From NCBI GenBank assembly GCA_000469685.2, contig LS997565.1:17635293-17699292 (forward strand): DNA of 64,000 nucleotides. Direction: 5' to 3'. The notes under the pieces were generated by a model, which worked only from the letters and a program-made list of their open reading frames with translations, did not search any database and was not told the origin of the DNA. Shown in pieces: positions 10,527 through 22,009 of this stretch. Origin of the DNA: Haemonchus contortus (lineage: Eukaryota > Nematoda > Chromadorea > Rhabditida > Trichostrongylidae). Within the stretch, counting starts at the first letter, position 1. Every line of letters begins with the position of its first letter. A program made the position numbers and the translations under genes.

Positions 10527-11408
10527 TTAGGTTGAGTAAAAAGTTTTGATCGGGTTTTCTATTTTCACTTTGAAAAGTCTTATTTCCATTGAAAGAGGAT
10601 CTCAATTAGTAATACAGTCTCCATCGTTGTCCTAAACATACGGCTAACCAACTGGCAGTTTCTTGACTCCTGAAGCCTAGAACGGTGGCGGTCGCGATTC
10701 GAAAAAGGTGGAGATCTCATTTTTGAATTCCGGGCAATCATCAAAATTTCTATTGCGGAGGTGATGCTTCAGAGCAAGGAACAAATGGTAATCAGACGGA
10801 GCGAGACCTGGCGAATAAGTAGAATGGGTTAGCACTGCCCATCCAGGTTCGGCAATTTACTGACAAAAAAATTTCGCAACATGCGGTTGAGCGCTGTCGT
10901 GAAAAAGGCAAACATTTTAACGCTGAGGACGCTTCCTTCGAACAACGTCGGCCAAACTCCGTAGCTGAGAAGCGTAAATCTCGGCGGTCACGGTGGAGCC
11001 CTCAGTAAATTATCCAAAGTAGAGCATTCCCTGAGACTGTCCACCGACGACACAGTAAAACCTTCCTCGGACATAGTCTACTTCTCTGTTAGTGTTGGAG
11101 GTGTTTCGTCATGAGGCACCCATGGGCTGAGATACGATGACCCTTCTGGTTGCACCACAGATATTTGCGACAGCCGTCGGTGGATTATGCCCTTACAGTA
11201 ATTCGTGATAGACGATAGCTCTCAGACAGCTTCGGACGGCAGTTGAAGGTTGAAGTCATTTTTTGCGAAGCACTTACAAGGGGGTGCTTATACATCCTCC
11301 TAAAAGTACAGGTTAGGAATCGGTCTACCATAATCTATTACGAAGTCCTTCCGAGCGGTCCTACGAAAAAATCTAGAAGAGTCGATCAAGACTTTTTACT
11401 CAACCTAA
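10527..11408 (-). mobile_element. Decayed mariner element, 882 bp, TA-flanked
   Basis: The ends are inverted copies beginning TTAGGTTGAGTAAAAAGT, with TTGATCG further in, each bordered by TA (10525-10526 and 11409-11410). TTAGGTTG-type ends and a TA duplication are typical of mariner-like elements. At 882 bp it is shorter than a complete mariner (about 1.3 kb), so part has been lost. Transposase remnants lie on the minus strand. Confidence 0.85.
10560..11130 (-). pseudogene. Mariner transposase remnant
   Basis: Minus-strand reading gives, in changing frames, fragments around 10915-11100 including FHDSAQPHVAK (equivalent of the HDNARPH second-Asp motif), then at about 10865-10785 YSPGLAPSDYHLF (third Asp of DD34D) and LKHHLRNRNFDD, then FKNEISTFFESRP and the C-terminal region. 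Stops and frameshifts interrupt it, and no N-terminal helix-turn-helix region was found. Confidence 0.75.
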
Positions 11409-11410
11409 TA

Positions 11411-12726
11411 TGAACAGAATATCGACATCTCCTCATTGACTAGTTCTAGGTAATAGCTCTTTCTACTACAACACCACATGAAGGCATTATGGAGAAACGT
11501 CGAGTCAAAATATCTAAAACGTACTTGTTGCCTTAGAAGTAATGCACTGAAGGCCACACTGACATAAAAATAAAACGCTCGGAAATGTTTTTAGATGAGA
11601 TTTTCGAGATATTTTAAGTTAGCGCTTGCAGTTCAAGTTCAAACTGAGCATTCTACCTCAAGAACTACTGAAGATGAAATTCTCCGGGTACAGATGGCTA
11701 TGGTTCACCAGGTCCCTAGTTTTTTATTTTATGCCACATATAAAGCAGCGAATTTTCGCTAGCATCAGTACCTCATCTCTGGACCCTGCACTGTAAAATG
11801 GCTGATAAGTGATGTATCATTTCACTTTTTTGTACTCGAATCGTTCGAAGAGTTAAATAGTGAGCCAACCAAACAATATCACAGACCTAGGTGATAGTGA
11901 TCAATGGTGCGAGTGAGAGCTCCTCACTCAGAGCGCTGTGCCGGGTTTAGGGGTAGTCATAATTTTTAACTTCTAACACAGTTTGGAGGAGCGTCGTCTT
12001 CACCTGACCAAATGTCCACAACGGAAATTTCAAAAAAAGGTGACGATGACGCCAAAAATATAGTATACTTTGTCTATGTTTTAAAGGCACAGTTCACGAT
12101 TTATATGGTTTTCGAGGTATCCTCACATGACCAGTCTTTGGCCCCACGATAGCATATGTGACGAAAGCGAACGGCAATTTGGCTTAGATGAGGCGTTATA
12201 AGTTTTTAGCCATCATACCGGTCGCATGCCACACCCACCGGTGGCCATGATCTGAAAACCTCGGCCATGCTCCACTGTTCGCATTGAAGCAGCTTTGCTG
12301 ACAAAGCAGTAAGCTAGTCCTCGTGGGGGGAATATATTTTTGCATTCTCGCGAAGATAGAATTACCTATACCAAGATCATCAGCTGATTGGAAGGCAATG
12401 TTGGACATTTCTGGCTTACTGTAGCCAGAAATGTCCAACATGTGCGCAGTGGCACACACTTGACTGCTCATCCAAATACTCCTTCCATGCAGCTTTTGTC
12501 GTCACATCCTTGCCCAACCCATAATTTTGCTTCTTTTTTGAAATCATACATTTCTACGAGTATGTCGATTTTCGCATTTTTGCCTTTTCTGGGCTATCAC
12601 TTCCTTCGAACCAGATAATTCAAAATCTGAAGCCTGAAACTAGATAACTCAGAATTATCATGAACTTTGCCTTTAAAGAGCTCATATTCGAGGATGCCGA
12701 ATTTAATCAATGGATACTGTGGGCTC
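11411..12726. other. Unassigned stretch downstream of the acetyltransferase gene
   Basis: No coding motif was recognised. A 91-codon minus-strand frame (12471-12196) is open, with a TTTTCAG before its last 50 nt, but it matches no known family. A strong hairpin at 12398 is listed separately. Confidence 0.4.
12398..12441. repeat. Perfect 19-bp inverted repeat (hairpin)
   Basis: ATGTTGGACATTTCTGGCT (12398-12416) and its exact complement (12423-12441) are separated by six bases (TACTGT). If transcribed, either strand would form a very stable stem-loop. It lies about 290 nt beyond the acetyltransferase stop codon, so it could be in that gene's 3' UTR or just past it. Confidence 0.85.
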
Positions 12727-15700
12727 TCACAGTACCAGCTCTTCAACTGGTTTCCAATTAAGAACGGCCTCTTCAGTTCCATCGTCTGGTTGAAGAAGTG
12801 GTCGGCCATTACTGTCTCTCCAATCCGACAGCCGGATAACCTTCAGGCGCTGGAAGCAACCAACCTATTTTTTTAGCTGACAATAGCACTAAAAAAAATT
12901 AAAGATACCTTGAACCCATATCTTGCAAGCAATTTCTGATTAGCAAAAGAAGACGTTTCTGACATAATACCGTCTATTCCATACTTCTGTAAATTGAGTG
13001 ATACTTGATCAATCTTTGAAACAAAGGAGTGAAAAACTTGAAATTCATTACATGCCCTTACGGAACATGTGAAAGAAACATCAAAACTAAGAAATTATTA
13101 TAGCAATATTCAAAGGCTATGGGAGATGAACGCTTGCATCACAAGTGAGCCTTTTACCGGGTCCGGGAACTTCTCCCCTAACACGGCTTCGCACGCGCCG
13201 CACCCGCTGCCTATCGCAGGATTGCGATGGAAGATTGGAGCGCGCAATTTGTGAGATAGGGAGTCCTTTAAACATTTGAATTGGCCGGCCGCTCTCTTCA
13301 ATTCCAACGCGATCCTGATCGTCGTTTATATAGGAGGAGTCATTTTAATTAATCAAGTCTAATAAACATGAAAACTAAAAAGAAACAGAAAAAAAAACGA
13401 TAAAATCCAATGAAAAAGCAAGCCAGCCAAGGAAAAATTCCGCGTCCTATCGATTGGCGGGAGTACGGTAATTGCAGTGAAATTCGCCGCATGCCGCAAG
13501 GGAGAATGCCGCGATAGGGAAGAAGTTCCGTTACCCGCCTTTTACCAGTGTTTACAAGTGGTGTAGTGGCTAGTGATGCATCGCGCAGTTTCACACACGT
13601 ACGACCCCGGGTTCGAATCCCGGATCGATATCCGCCTAGGCCAATCAAGCCTTCCATCCCTCCGAGGTCGGTGAATCGGTACCAGGCTGGTCCGGGAGGA
13701 TAAAAACACTGACTCGTACATTGGCTGGCCTCCGCAAGTCATTGTACACATAGGCTACATACGCACTCATCACGCCGCTATGATTATGAATGGAAGTCGA
13801 GTGCGGTGCGCTTGGTTTAGGGGCGCAACTCACGACCAGATTGGTTCTGCGGATCACCTTCTGGACAAGATTTTCGACTCTCAGAGTAGTTGCTATTCAG
13901 TAATGTCACAGTGAAATACGACTAATTGTAAGAAATGATGCACTAAGAGTCTGAATCTGAGGCCCATTCACCACGAGTATATAATCTGCTGAATCATCTT
14001 AACGTCAGCTGCTCACTTTGCAGCTTCAAGACCCGGGAGATGAGAGAGAGCACGAAATCTCTTAATCTACACTTTACTGAGCTTTATCTATGCAAACTGA
14101 ACGGTTTCGCAGAACTCTAGACAGAACTGAGAAACTTTATAAAATTCTCGACCCAATCATGGCATCATGAATTAGAGTATATGCCTCGAACTGAGTTAGA
14201 ACATCTCAACCCTACTTGAACATAAAGAATGATTCGCAATTGTAACAAACATCTTACCTGCAGTTTTTCATATGAGAAACTGAAGTTCATCATCTTCGTT
14301 GCTATTCCCTGACGTTGATATGGTTTACCGACACTGCTTATTTCCCTGAATTCAATTCATCAGTGCACATAGGCAAATAATAGGGCTGTCCGCTTTTTAA
14401 TAAGTCTTGGAACCATGATGGAAATCAAGTCTCGCCTCGGTAAAAGACATATCCTGTCCTACAGGATTCTGGAAGCGAGATAAAAAAAAACCCTGGAAAA
14501 AATACGCTGTCCCATAGTTGAGCTGCCCTCAAAATTGCGAAATTAGATAAGTTCTGCATGGATTCAGGGTCGCAGCCAAAGGAATAGGCCCATTTCAAAG
14601 ACAACAAGAGGTTTTTTTTTTCCAAATGATTCGATTAAACAATCTGTGGATCGTTGTCGTTATGCTTGCAACTTTGATGGAATATTCTGTAATTCTTCGT
14701 AAAACCAGCCCACAGGAACTATTTCCAGAAGACCAAATGCGAAGCAGTCATGAGAAGTGTGGCATGGAAAGGAGAAAAGTAAAGAAAAAACTACTGATTC
14801 AGAGAAAAATGGATCTGTTGGATCCGGCAGTTACCTGTGCAGAACCGTTTTCACATGGTCAGGTACAAGGTCGAAAAAGGAGTTGTGAAGTTCATTGAGA
14901 ATTGCTCCTGAAAGCAAATTTGATTGTAGCGAGGAAGACCGTGACTTATGATCCAGTAACTATAGTTATACGAATAGTATCACTGTAAGTCAGATTTCAT
15001 CGAAGTTGGCGGTTGCAAATATTCGATCGTAACCATAGATATCCACGGTCTCATTAGCAGAACTGTTTTTGTACAAAATAAAAGTGGTGGATGGAACAGC
15101 CACTCAGTTCGCTCCGCATCTCACGGTGGATTGTAACAGAAGCATCTAGTTTGAGGAACCAGCTATCAAATGACGTGGCACATGGAAAGAAAGCTCGCTA
15201 CCCCTCATGGTCCTTTCGGAGTCTATTTTGAATATTCGCGTCGTTAACGTAGTATACACCTTGAAGGGGTGCAATTATGGTAGTCATCTCAAGAATGATC
15301 GCTAAAATAAGCATCTGCTAGCCTTTGACATCAAAATGCCATCTGCTGAGCGCCTGCCTGTTATTTTTTGAACCCAACATTGCCAACTGGTCAGCCTCGA
15401 ACTTTCATTTCTTCCAATGGGAATTTCCCAAATAGCAACATGGATCAGGGTCGATCGATAAGTATGTGAGAGCCACCGCCGACTGCATATATTCAGAAAG
15501 AATCTAGGAGTAGCAGGCAAACGTTATGTCGCATCATAAAGCCCACAATAGTTCTGTGTGGGATATCTAGAAATCAATGTAGGGTCAAGGGCCGGTCTCA
15601 TGTTTCCACTCCTATTAAATGTAAACCTCCGATGCTCAGGAAATGCTATGTGCTTCTACCAGTAGTTGTCACTTTCTTTTTTGAAAGTTAGCCGAAGGGA

Positions 15701-17276
15701 CATAAAAAGAACAATGCCTGGTCATTACATCGATTCCGACCTATTTTGGAGCTGATCATTTAATGGAATAGCATGCCCAACTCAATTAAAAATAATCTCA
15801 TCAGGAAACAACAGTCCCTAAGGAGATTTCCGTTCCACCCAGAGGAACTTGCTTTGCACAGACGCTCGTTTAAAATCTAAGAAAGAAGTCAATCAGTTTG
15901 CTAGAGAGATGCAGTGCTCCAATAAAATTATGAACGGCGCACTTCTAGAAAATAGCTCTAATCAGGTAGACAGCGAGTTCTTTATAAAAAGAAAAATGAA
16001 TTCAAAAGAAAAATGCCGTTGCAGTAATAAAGCGAGATAAAAATGTTAATGGAGTTCAGGTGTGGTTGCCCTCTGTAATACTGGTAAGAAGACGTAATGA
16101 ATATATGAAAGTTTCTCATCAGATTCAGTAGCGGAACAGGATTCCCATCTAAGAACGGATCACATCAGTTCCAATAGAAATTCAAAGGATTTATCACTAT
16201 GCGTTGGTGCGAGGGAGCAACACGTCTGATGACAAATGAATAATTATTTTGCTCTTAGTCATGAAAATCCAACACTTGATTGAAAGCTAATGAAGTCTAA
16301 AATCTCCTGCAGTCGATCAATCCCGTATAAGGGATGCGCCCCTAAGTCGTTTAGCATTAAGATTATAGCGGCATATTGAATTGTATGTGGAAAATACAAC
16401 GACTTGGGCTGAACATAGATGTATAAGTCGGTGCACTTTTCATCGAAGACAGCCCCTTACCAATGAACGGATCCGGAAGGGTTGGGAGGCTTGACCTGTC
16501 TCCACGGACATCGATCCGGGGTTGGAACCCTTGACCTTGAGCGCGCAATAGTGCGCCATTTGCCATTCTACCACTCTGCCCTGATTGAAGCGGAATACTT
16601 TAATCAATCGCATGAAGTAATATGATATAGGTGCTTCTTTTGATCTCTTCTGTCCGGACAAAGCTCCGGGATTTTCAGTCTGGACAATAGACTATATAAA
16701 AACTTTACTCAACTCAGACGCGAGGTTAGTTTCTTATTAAGTTTGTTTCATATTACAAACTAACCCACGGCACCAACACTGGAGTCCTTTTTGGATTCGA
16801 ATCCTATGTCGTGGTCTCCATCTATACGCTTGTAAATCGAAATCAGTAGGACACCAGCAGTATCTCCCGATTCTGAAACAAACATTGAGATCAGAAATCC
16901 TAAAGGATTTTCTCAACAATGAGAACAATTTTCCATTCGCAAAGCATAGACTGGGATCAGGGCAAAAGTTCAAATTTAGATTGGAAAAAAGCTGCTCAAC
17001 CAATTTTCTGTAAAAAGTACTTTTGCATGTGACTATTGTGGAAAATGGATCCTTCAGAGAAATGTCCACGATATGCGATACGACTTTCAAGAGCTCTTCC
17101 TTCGACATTTTCGATGCCTAAAGAGACTTGCAAAATTTTCCTTTCGAAATATTCTTAATGAGTGAACTCACCCGGCAGAGTGGTTCTTCTTTGTAGAAGT
17201 GCTCTAATAAGAAATCCAGAATCCGTTGACGATCAGCACTTGTTGCAATTCGGTAATCATAGTTGTCTTCAGTCAT
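12727..17276 (-). CDS. GNAT-family N-acetyltransferase (AANAT-like), 7 exons
   Basis: Exons on the minus strand are 17276-17172, 17117-17021, 16872-16765, 14907-14835, 14345-14258, 12986-12909 and 12849-12727. They sum to 672 nt, 223 residues plus stop, with all six GT-AG junctions in phase. The protein should transfer acetyl from acetyl-CoA to an amine in the cytosol. N-terminal YRIATSADRQRILDFLLEHF and PFSTIV are typical of the family. Exon 4 gives LHNSFFDLVP. Exon 5 carries the acetyl-CoA motif YQRQGIATKMM (Q/R-x-x-G-x-A). Exon 6 gives SETSSFANQKLL and exon 7 ends with DDGTEEAVLNWKP. The ATG follows a TTCTTTACAG acceptor, suggesting a trans-spliced leader. Introns 3 and 5 (1857 and 1271 nt) hold SINE-like repeats; introns 1, 2 and 6 are 54, 148 and 59 nt. 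Nematode and insect AANAT-like enzymes are the nearest relatives by motif; the substrate is unknown. Confidence 0.9.
13170..13440 (-). repeat. Dispersed repeat, copy B
   Basis: The reverse complement matches the repeat at the start of the window (AATGACTCCTCCTATAT, TTGAAGAGAGCGGCC, CACAAATTGCGCGC, GCGGGTGCGGC). This copy is continuous and lies in intron 5 of the acetyltransferase gene. Confidence 0.6.
13556..13860 (+). repeat. tRNA-derived SINE-like repeat
   Basis: The head has an A-box-like GTGTAGTGGCTAGTGATGC and a B box GGGTTCGAATCCCGG at 13605-13619, as in a tRNA-derived pol III promoter. The non-tRNA tail includes GGTCGGTGAATCGGTACCAG and GGGAGGATAAAAACACTGA. The outer part (13772-13806) shares about 34 bp with 46398-46435. 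It lies in an acetyltransferase intron on the opposite strand to the gene. Confidence 0.6.
14258..14345 (-). other. Exon 5 of the acetyltransferase (acetyl-CoA-binding motif)
   Basis: An 88-nt exon between TTGAATTCAG and a GTAAGAT donor. It encodes 29 residues plus the last base of a split Arg codon, and holds the Q/R-x-x-G-x-A signature (YQRQGIATK), the diagnostic motif A of GNAT enzymes. Confidence 0.9.
16370..16580 (-). repeat. tRNA-derived SINE-like repeat in intron 3
   Basis: On the minus strand an A-box-like GAGTGGTAGAATGGC and a degenerate B box GGGTTCCAACCCC are followed by GGATCGATGTCCG, which resembles GGATCGATATCCG in the SINE at 13556. It is in the same orientation as the surrounding gene. 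Confidence 0.5.
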
Positions 17277-17290
17277 ACCTGTAAAGAATG
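17277..17290 (-). promoter_or_regulatory. Acceptor-like site just before the acetyltransferase ATG
   Basis: The minus strand reads CATTCTTTACAG, then GT, then the start ATG. In nematodes such a pyrimidine-AG site two bases before the first codon commonly receives a trans-spliced leader. A cis 5' exon further upstream is the alternative. Confidence 0.5.
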
Positions 17291-17516
17291 CGTTCATCTA
17301 CGAGGTATCTTGCGTTAACTCAGAAAAGAATGTTCAACAACATGGAAAACACGCCTATAAGAGTTGCGGGGAAAGTTCTAGTAGGAAGAGTTCCTATTCA
17401 AGGAGCTGTGCGGGAGCATTCACTGAATTAGCATTACTATACAAATCATAGCAATGATAAAAAGAACTGTTATGACATCTAATAAATTGAATCACGTCTA
17501 GTTCTTTGTTTATGCT

Positions 17517-17792
17517 GTGCGTTCTTTGGTTTCTGTTCTAATCGAGAAAGGCGCTCCGATCTCGGACGAGGCGATCCGCGCCGAAACCTTAGCCGGAATA
17601 AAGTTGTTTTCTTATCAACCGTCCGAGTTCAAGCAAAGAAAACCAACGTTTGCACTATGCCGAGGTTTAGAGATAGCCGTACATGGCGATTATGGCGCTC
17701 CGATCCTTCATCTTACAGAGGGAAACTCAATGAAAACGAATGAAGGCCTTCCGTTAATAATTAAGACAAATTCCACTTTCACTAGACTTTGA
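17517..17792 (+). CDS. Unrecognised open frame (91 codons, GTG-started)
   Basis: The frame between 17517 and 17792 is GC-richer than its surroundings and uses codons evenly (for example ISDEAIRAETLAGIKLFSYQ). No domain, ATG or clear splice sites were recognised, and GGCGCTCCGATC occurs twice in it. It could be an exon, a TE-derived fragment or a repeat. Confidence 0.2.
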   Translation: MRSLVSVLIEKGAPISDEAIRAETLAGIKLFSYQPSEFKQRKPTFALCRGLEIAVHGDYGAPILHLTEGNSMKTNEGLPLIIKTNSTFTRL

Positions 17793-20143
17793 CTGAGCAT
17801 ACCACAATGAGAGTTTTTCGGAGATTATTTCCAAATGGGCGCAGTAGGGATGGACTTACCATGTGTATGAGAATTTTTCCACGACACCTCCCCCCTCTTT
17901 AAAATATGTATTTGATATGTTGTAGCTGTATATCCATAATCGCAGAGAATCAAGCTAGAATTCCAAAAAAGTCAATTCTCTGCATTCTATGGGCTGCTGA
18001 GGTATTAGGAAAACTTTCTATTAGCTTGTCTTAAGGTCATAAGCAGAACCACTCCCCCAAAAACTTGAAAACTACATCCAATTCCACGAACACCACTAGG
18101 ACCCAAAACTTGAGGCTTTTAGCCTGTAAATTTAGCTTTTACCCATACACCATGTTCAAGTCTATATAGTCTTCATTGCAATGTTCAGTATCAGGAGCAC
18201 TCAAGATGCGGTAAAAACTTATAACACCTTGAAACAGCTCCCCGAATTCCCTATCACTTCTCTCAAATCCATTTAGAGAGCTGCTTTGACGGCAGGGGAG
18301 AGTTGAATTGATCGATCGAACCTTCGCAGAACAGAGTTTACAACGGCGCAGTTACTTTTTCCTGTGTACAGAATCTCTGTGATAGACGAACGACAGCGCA
18401 CGTCATGCCTAACTCTTATCTTCGAATTTACAGCTACGTTCTAACCATGAGCTAAGGGCTGGCAATTGAACAAACAAGTGATCTGAATTCCCCACTTTTC
18501 CTGAATGTACATACGCTGTAGAATATAGCTTGAAGAAGCTCATCCTAGTCCCCCAGATGATTTTGCCGAACATCGCCACACTGGAACTTTCGTTTTCCAA
18601 CTGCGCTTGGTGTATGACCCTTTCGTTTGTCTTTCGTTCCTTATAGGGAAAAGTGTTTTAGGGTAGCGCCGAACCTTGTTGCAGCAACGATAACAATGCC
18701 CTATGCGTGTGTCTCCAATCACTATCTAATTTCGACCTTGCATATGGAAGACATTCTAGATACTGATGGCGAGAATTACTCAGTAGAAATAGAATAGCAA
18801 CCGAGAAGGGTTGGAGCGTAAAACGAAATGCAGAATGGAGTTCATCAGACGTACTTGGGAGACCCACATAAGAAAGCTCAATGCCGCACCAGGTACAGGA
18901 ATAGTAGGACGAAACCGGTCTGTACTCCGAATTTCCAACGCGCCGTTCTGCTCAATAAATTCCTGATGTTACCAAAAAATGTGACGCAGTCGTGAACATC
19001 CTTACCCGAAGCTACGTGCACAGATGTCGTTACATCTTTTCTGGAGTGAGGAAGAATTCTGTATGAAGCCAGCGCTTGAACAGAATTCACTAGTTCACGC
19101 TTCTGAATCTGCAGACGATGGACAGTACCATCAGACCTGACGAGCTGTTGCTATACGACACTAACCATGGAAATACCATTTAAATTATAAGTGACTGAAA
19201 AGAAGCTGCAAAGGCCATTCACTCCAATTTGGACATTTTTCGCGATACCACACTACGAGGATCAAAAAAAGCGTCTTGTAATATCCAGACTTCTCAGTCT
19301 TCCAAGAAGACAAAACCAAAGAAGTGAGACTTTTTTTTATTTTTGCCGTCAGTTTTTTCAAGATGGGAATTCCTCGTTGTTTCATTGTGAAAGTTTTCAA
19401 GGTGTTGCCTCTTAGCTCAGAAATTTGCTAGAAAAAAAGAGCAACTGAAGCCTACGAAAGAACACTTTCCTATCAATAGTCTCCTTTTTTCATGGTAGAA
19501 TATCGCGTAGGCCCAAATATTTATGAGAAAGTTGATCAGAGTATCCTTTCCTATCTAAAGCGGATGAAAAGTAGCGAATAGGACCAAAGTGTTGGATAGG
19601 GAATCTAGCAAAGCACCATCACTGTGGTATTGCAGTAGAGGGTAAAGTGTGGATGGGAAGTGAATCTAAATGGCAAAAGGTGTGATAGAGATTCTAGAAC
19701 GTCGTTGTCGCCAAAAATGTGTGACAAAGTCCGATAGCGACGGTTGTGCTTAAGACCACTAGGAGGTGATAACGAGAGAAACGGAACATGTAATAAGCAA
19801 GAAAAAGTGATTTCGATGAAAAACGGCTCATTGCACAAAATGGAATGGAAGAAAGACTTCGCTGGTGTAAATGGGCTGAACTGGACCGAAAGGTATGTCA
19901 ACCCAGAACATATGCATATGTAACAGGGATAGAAAAGGGGAAATGGTGAGCGCGGCATTGGTGAGACATGGGAATTGAGACAGTTCGTTGTACATAAACG
20001 GTAATTTGCTTCGACTGAATAGTTTGCCCTTCCTGAAAACGTTATTGCTGATTAACGTTGTACAAAAGCCTTTATTGTGGAAAAAGACATACCGGAAATC
20101 GTGAAAATCATCTATGATTCTCGTCAGACCGGCCTATGCACAA
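17793..20143. other. Unassigned stretch
   Basis: Several frames of 60-117 codons occur on both strands, but none shows a recognisable motif or a convincing set of splice sites. No terminal repeats or tRNA-like sequence were seen. Confidence 0.4.
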
Positions 20144-20145
20144 TA

Positions 20146-22005
20146 CCCACCCTAAATGTTCGAAAAATCACAAAAAAGAACGCAATTTCGCGTTTCTTTC
20201 GTGTTTTTTTTGCCGTCACCAGGTTGGTTTTCACTTTTTCTATATAGCATATTATATGGTTCAGCTCAGATTATCGAGCTTTACAAAGTGGTGTCCTAAA
20301 AATTTCCAAAAGCTCAATTTTGAAATCCTTCATATATCAAAGATCTTGGGAGTACGTCATTAGCAACGACGCCTCCTATAATTACACCCAGAAGGCATTC
20401 TCTTATGCTCTTCATACCTGTCGTGCTTTTTGAAGGACAGCAGTCTAGGAAGAAAAGGGGAATGGCAACTTGCAGGCTGAACGCTCCCCAAGTCACTGTA
20501 CCGCCAAATACTTTGCCGGACACCTCTTCAATTCGGATGGGGGCTGAGTGCGAGGGCTATCTGAAGGAGGAACTGGTTGAGGCTAAGACTTCGTCTTAGA
20601 TATTTTTCTGAATTTTCTAACTCTTGACCATCCGAGGAGGTGCCTCTAGTGGAGAAACATCTTCTACGCCACCCACAGGGTGTATGTGAACATAGTGGTA
20701 TTCGCCTACATGACTGTTGGATTTGAGCAACACTTTTAGCGTCCTCTTAGAACCCAATAGAAATATACCGCTCTCGAGCGGTTGATAATAATAACACGAG
20801 ATTGCCAAAAAAAGTTACGACTTTACAACATGCCAAGCTACATTCAGCTCCATGATAGGAGGATGAAAAAGTCATATAACAGTGATCCGTTAATTGCAGG
20901 TAATTTTCAAGTGATCCCAAACTTGTTTTAATGGAATTTCAGCAGTACCTGACTGATGTTTTCTTGATTCTTGCTCGCTTTGTGCAGGCATTCCAGAGTA
21001 CTTGCTCACCTACTACGTTCCGAGAGTGATAGCAGGAATCCTCTTGATACCTCACTGATAGAAAGGCTATTCGCATATCTTTGGTAGCCGTAGTTTCGAT
21101 AACACCTCTTAAAAGCGATTGTCCTAAACATCACTGTGAATGCGCTACGAGTTTGATTCAGTGCAAAATTTCTGGACCCATGGAAAATCCGCTATGCCAG
21201 TATTACTCTGCAAAGCTCATTCCTCCTTCTTCTTCCACTACCCTCCCTTCCTCTTCTCCCGACCCTTCACAAGAAGGATGTTCCTTTCTATTAGATATCG
21301 AAAAGAGCAATGAACACCACATCACCTGAAGGTTTGATCCGATCAGAAAAGGTGAACATTTCAAAACTAATAAATAGTAACTACTTCCGCGATACTTTAC
21401 GATTTTGATGTCAAGTTAGGTAATTTTGTTTGAGGTTGTAAAAATACATACAAAGTCCCAAGAGCTTCTTCCACTACCCTCCCCTCGAATGTCACATCAA
21501 GAATGGTGTTCGATTTCAACGGGGAAACAGGAAGCAACGACCCTGGATCGAGACAATTCATTTCAAGAACTGATGAAACGGGAAATATTCCCACAATTCC
21601 AAAATTCACTCAGCCCCTCCCGAAGTGAAGAGGTGTCCGGCGAAGTATTCGGCGGTACAGTGACTTGGGGAGCGTCCAGCCTGCAAGTTGCCATTCCCCT
21701 TTTCTTCCTAGACTGCTGTCCTTCAAAAAGCACGATAGGAATGGAGAGCATAAGAGAATGCCTTTTGGATATAATTATAGCAGGCGTCGTTGCTAATGAC
21801 GTACCCTCAAGAACTTGGATATATGGAGCATTTCAAAATTGAGCTTTTGAAAATTTTCAGGACACCACTTTGTAGAGATCGGCAATCTGAGCTGAACCAT
21901 GTAGCGTACTATATAGAAAAAGTGAAAACCAACCTAGTGACAGCAAAAAAAACGAAAAGAACGCGGAATTGCGTTTTTCCGTGATATTTCGAACAATAGG
22001 GTGGG
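20146..22005. mobile_element. TA-flanked foldback element with about 420-bp TIRs
   Basis: Positions 20146-20560 and 21600-22005 are inverted copies, about 88-90% identical by eye, beginning CCCACCCTA and TTGTTCGAAA-like and bordered by TA on both sides. This fits a Tc1/mariner-type non-autonomous element. The arms contain a shared 40-codon open segment (VLFEGQQSRKKRGMATCRL and APQVTVPPNT). The roughly 1-kb core has no transposase; two acceptor-like sites near 20941 and 20988 precede short open segments, so captured gene sequence is possible. Confidence 0.75.
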
Positions 22006-22009
22006 TATT

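Noticed and set aside
12196..12471. Minus-strand frame with a TTTTCAG, considered as the terminal acetyltransferase exon
   Set aside because: The true last exon (12849-12727) matches the GNAT C-terminus and has its own stop; the frame also runs through the perfect hairpin.
13200..13440. GC-rich block in intron 5 considered as an exon
   Set aside because: It matches the dispersed repeat at the left edge of the window and lies between exons that already join in phase.
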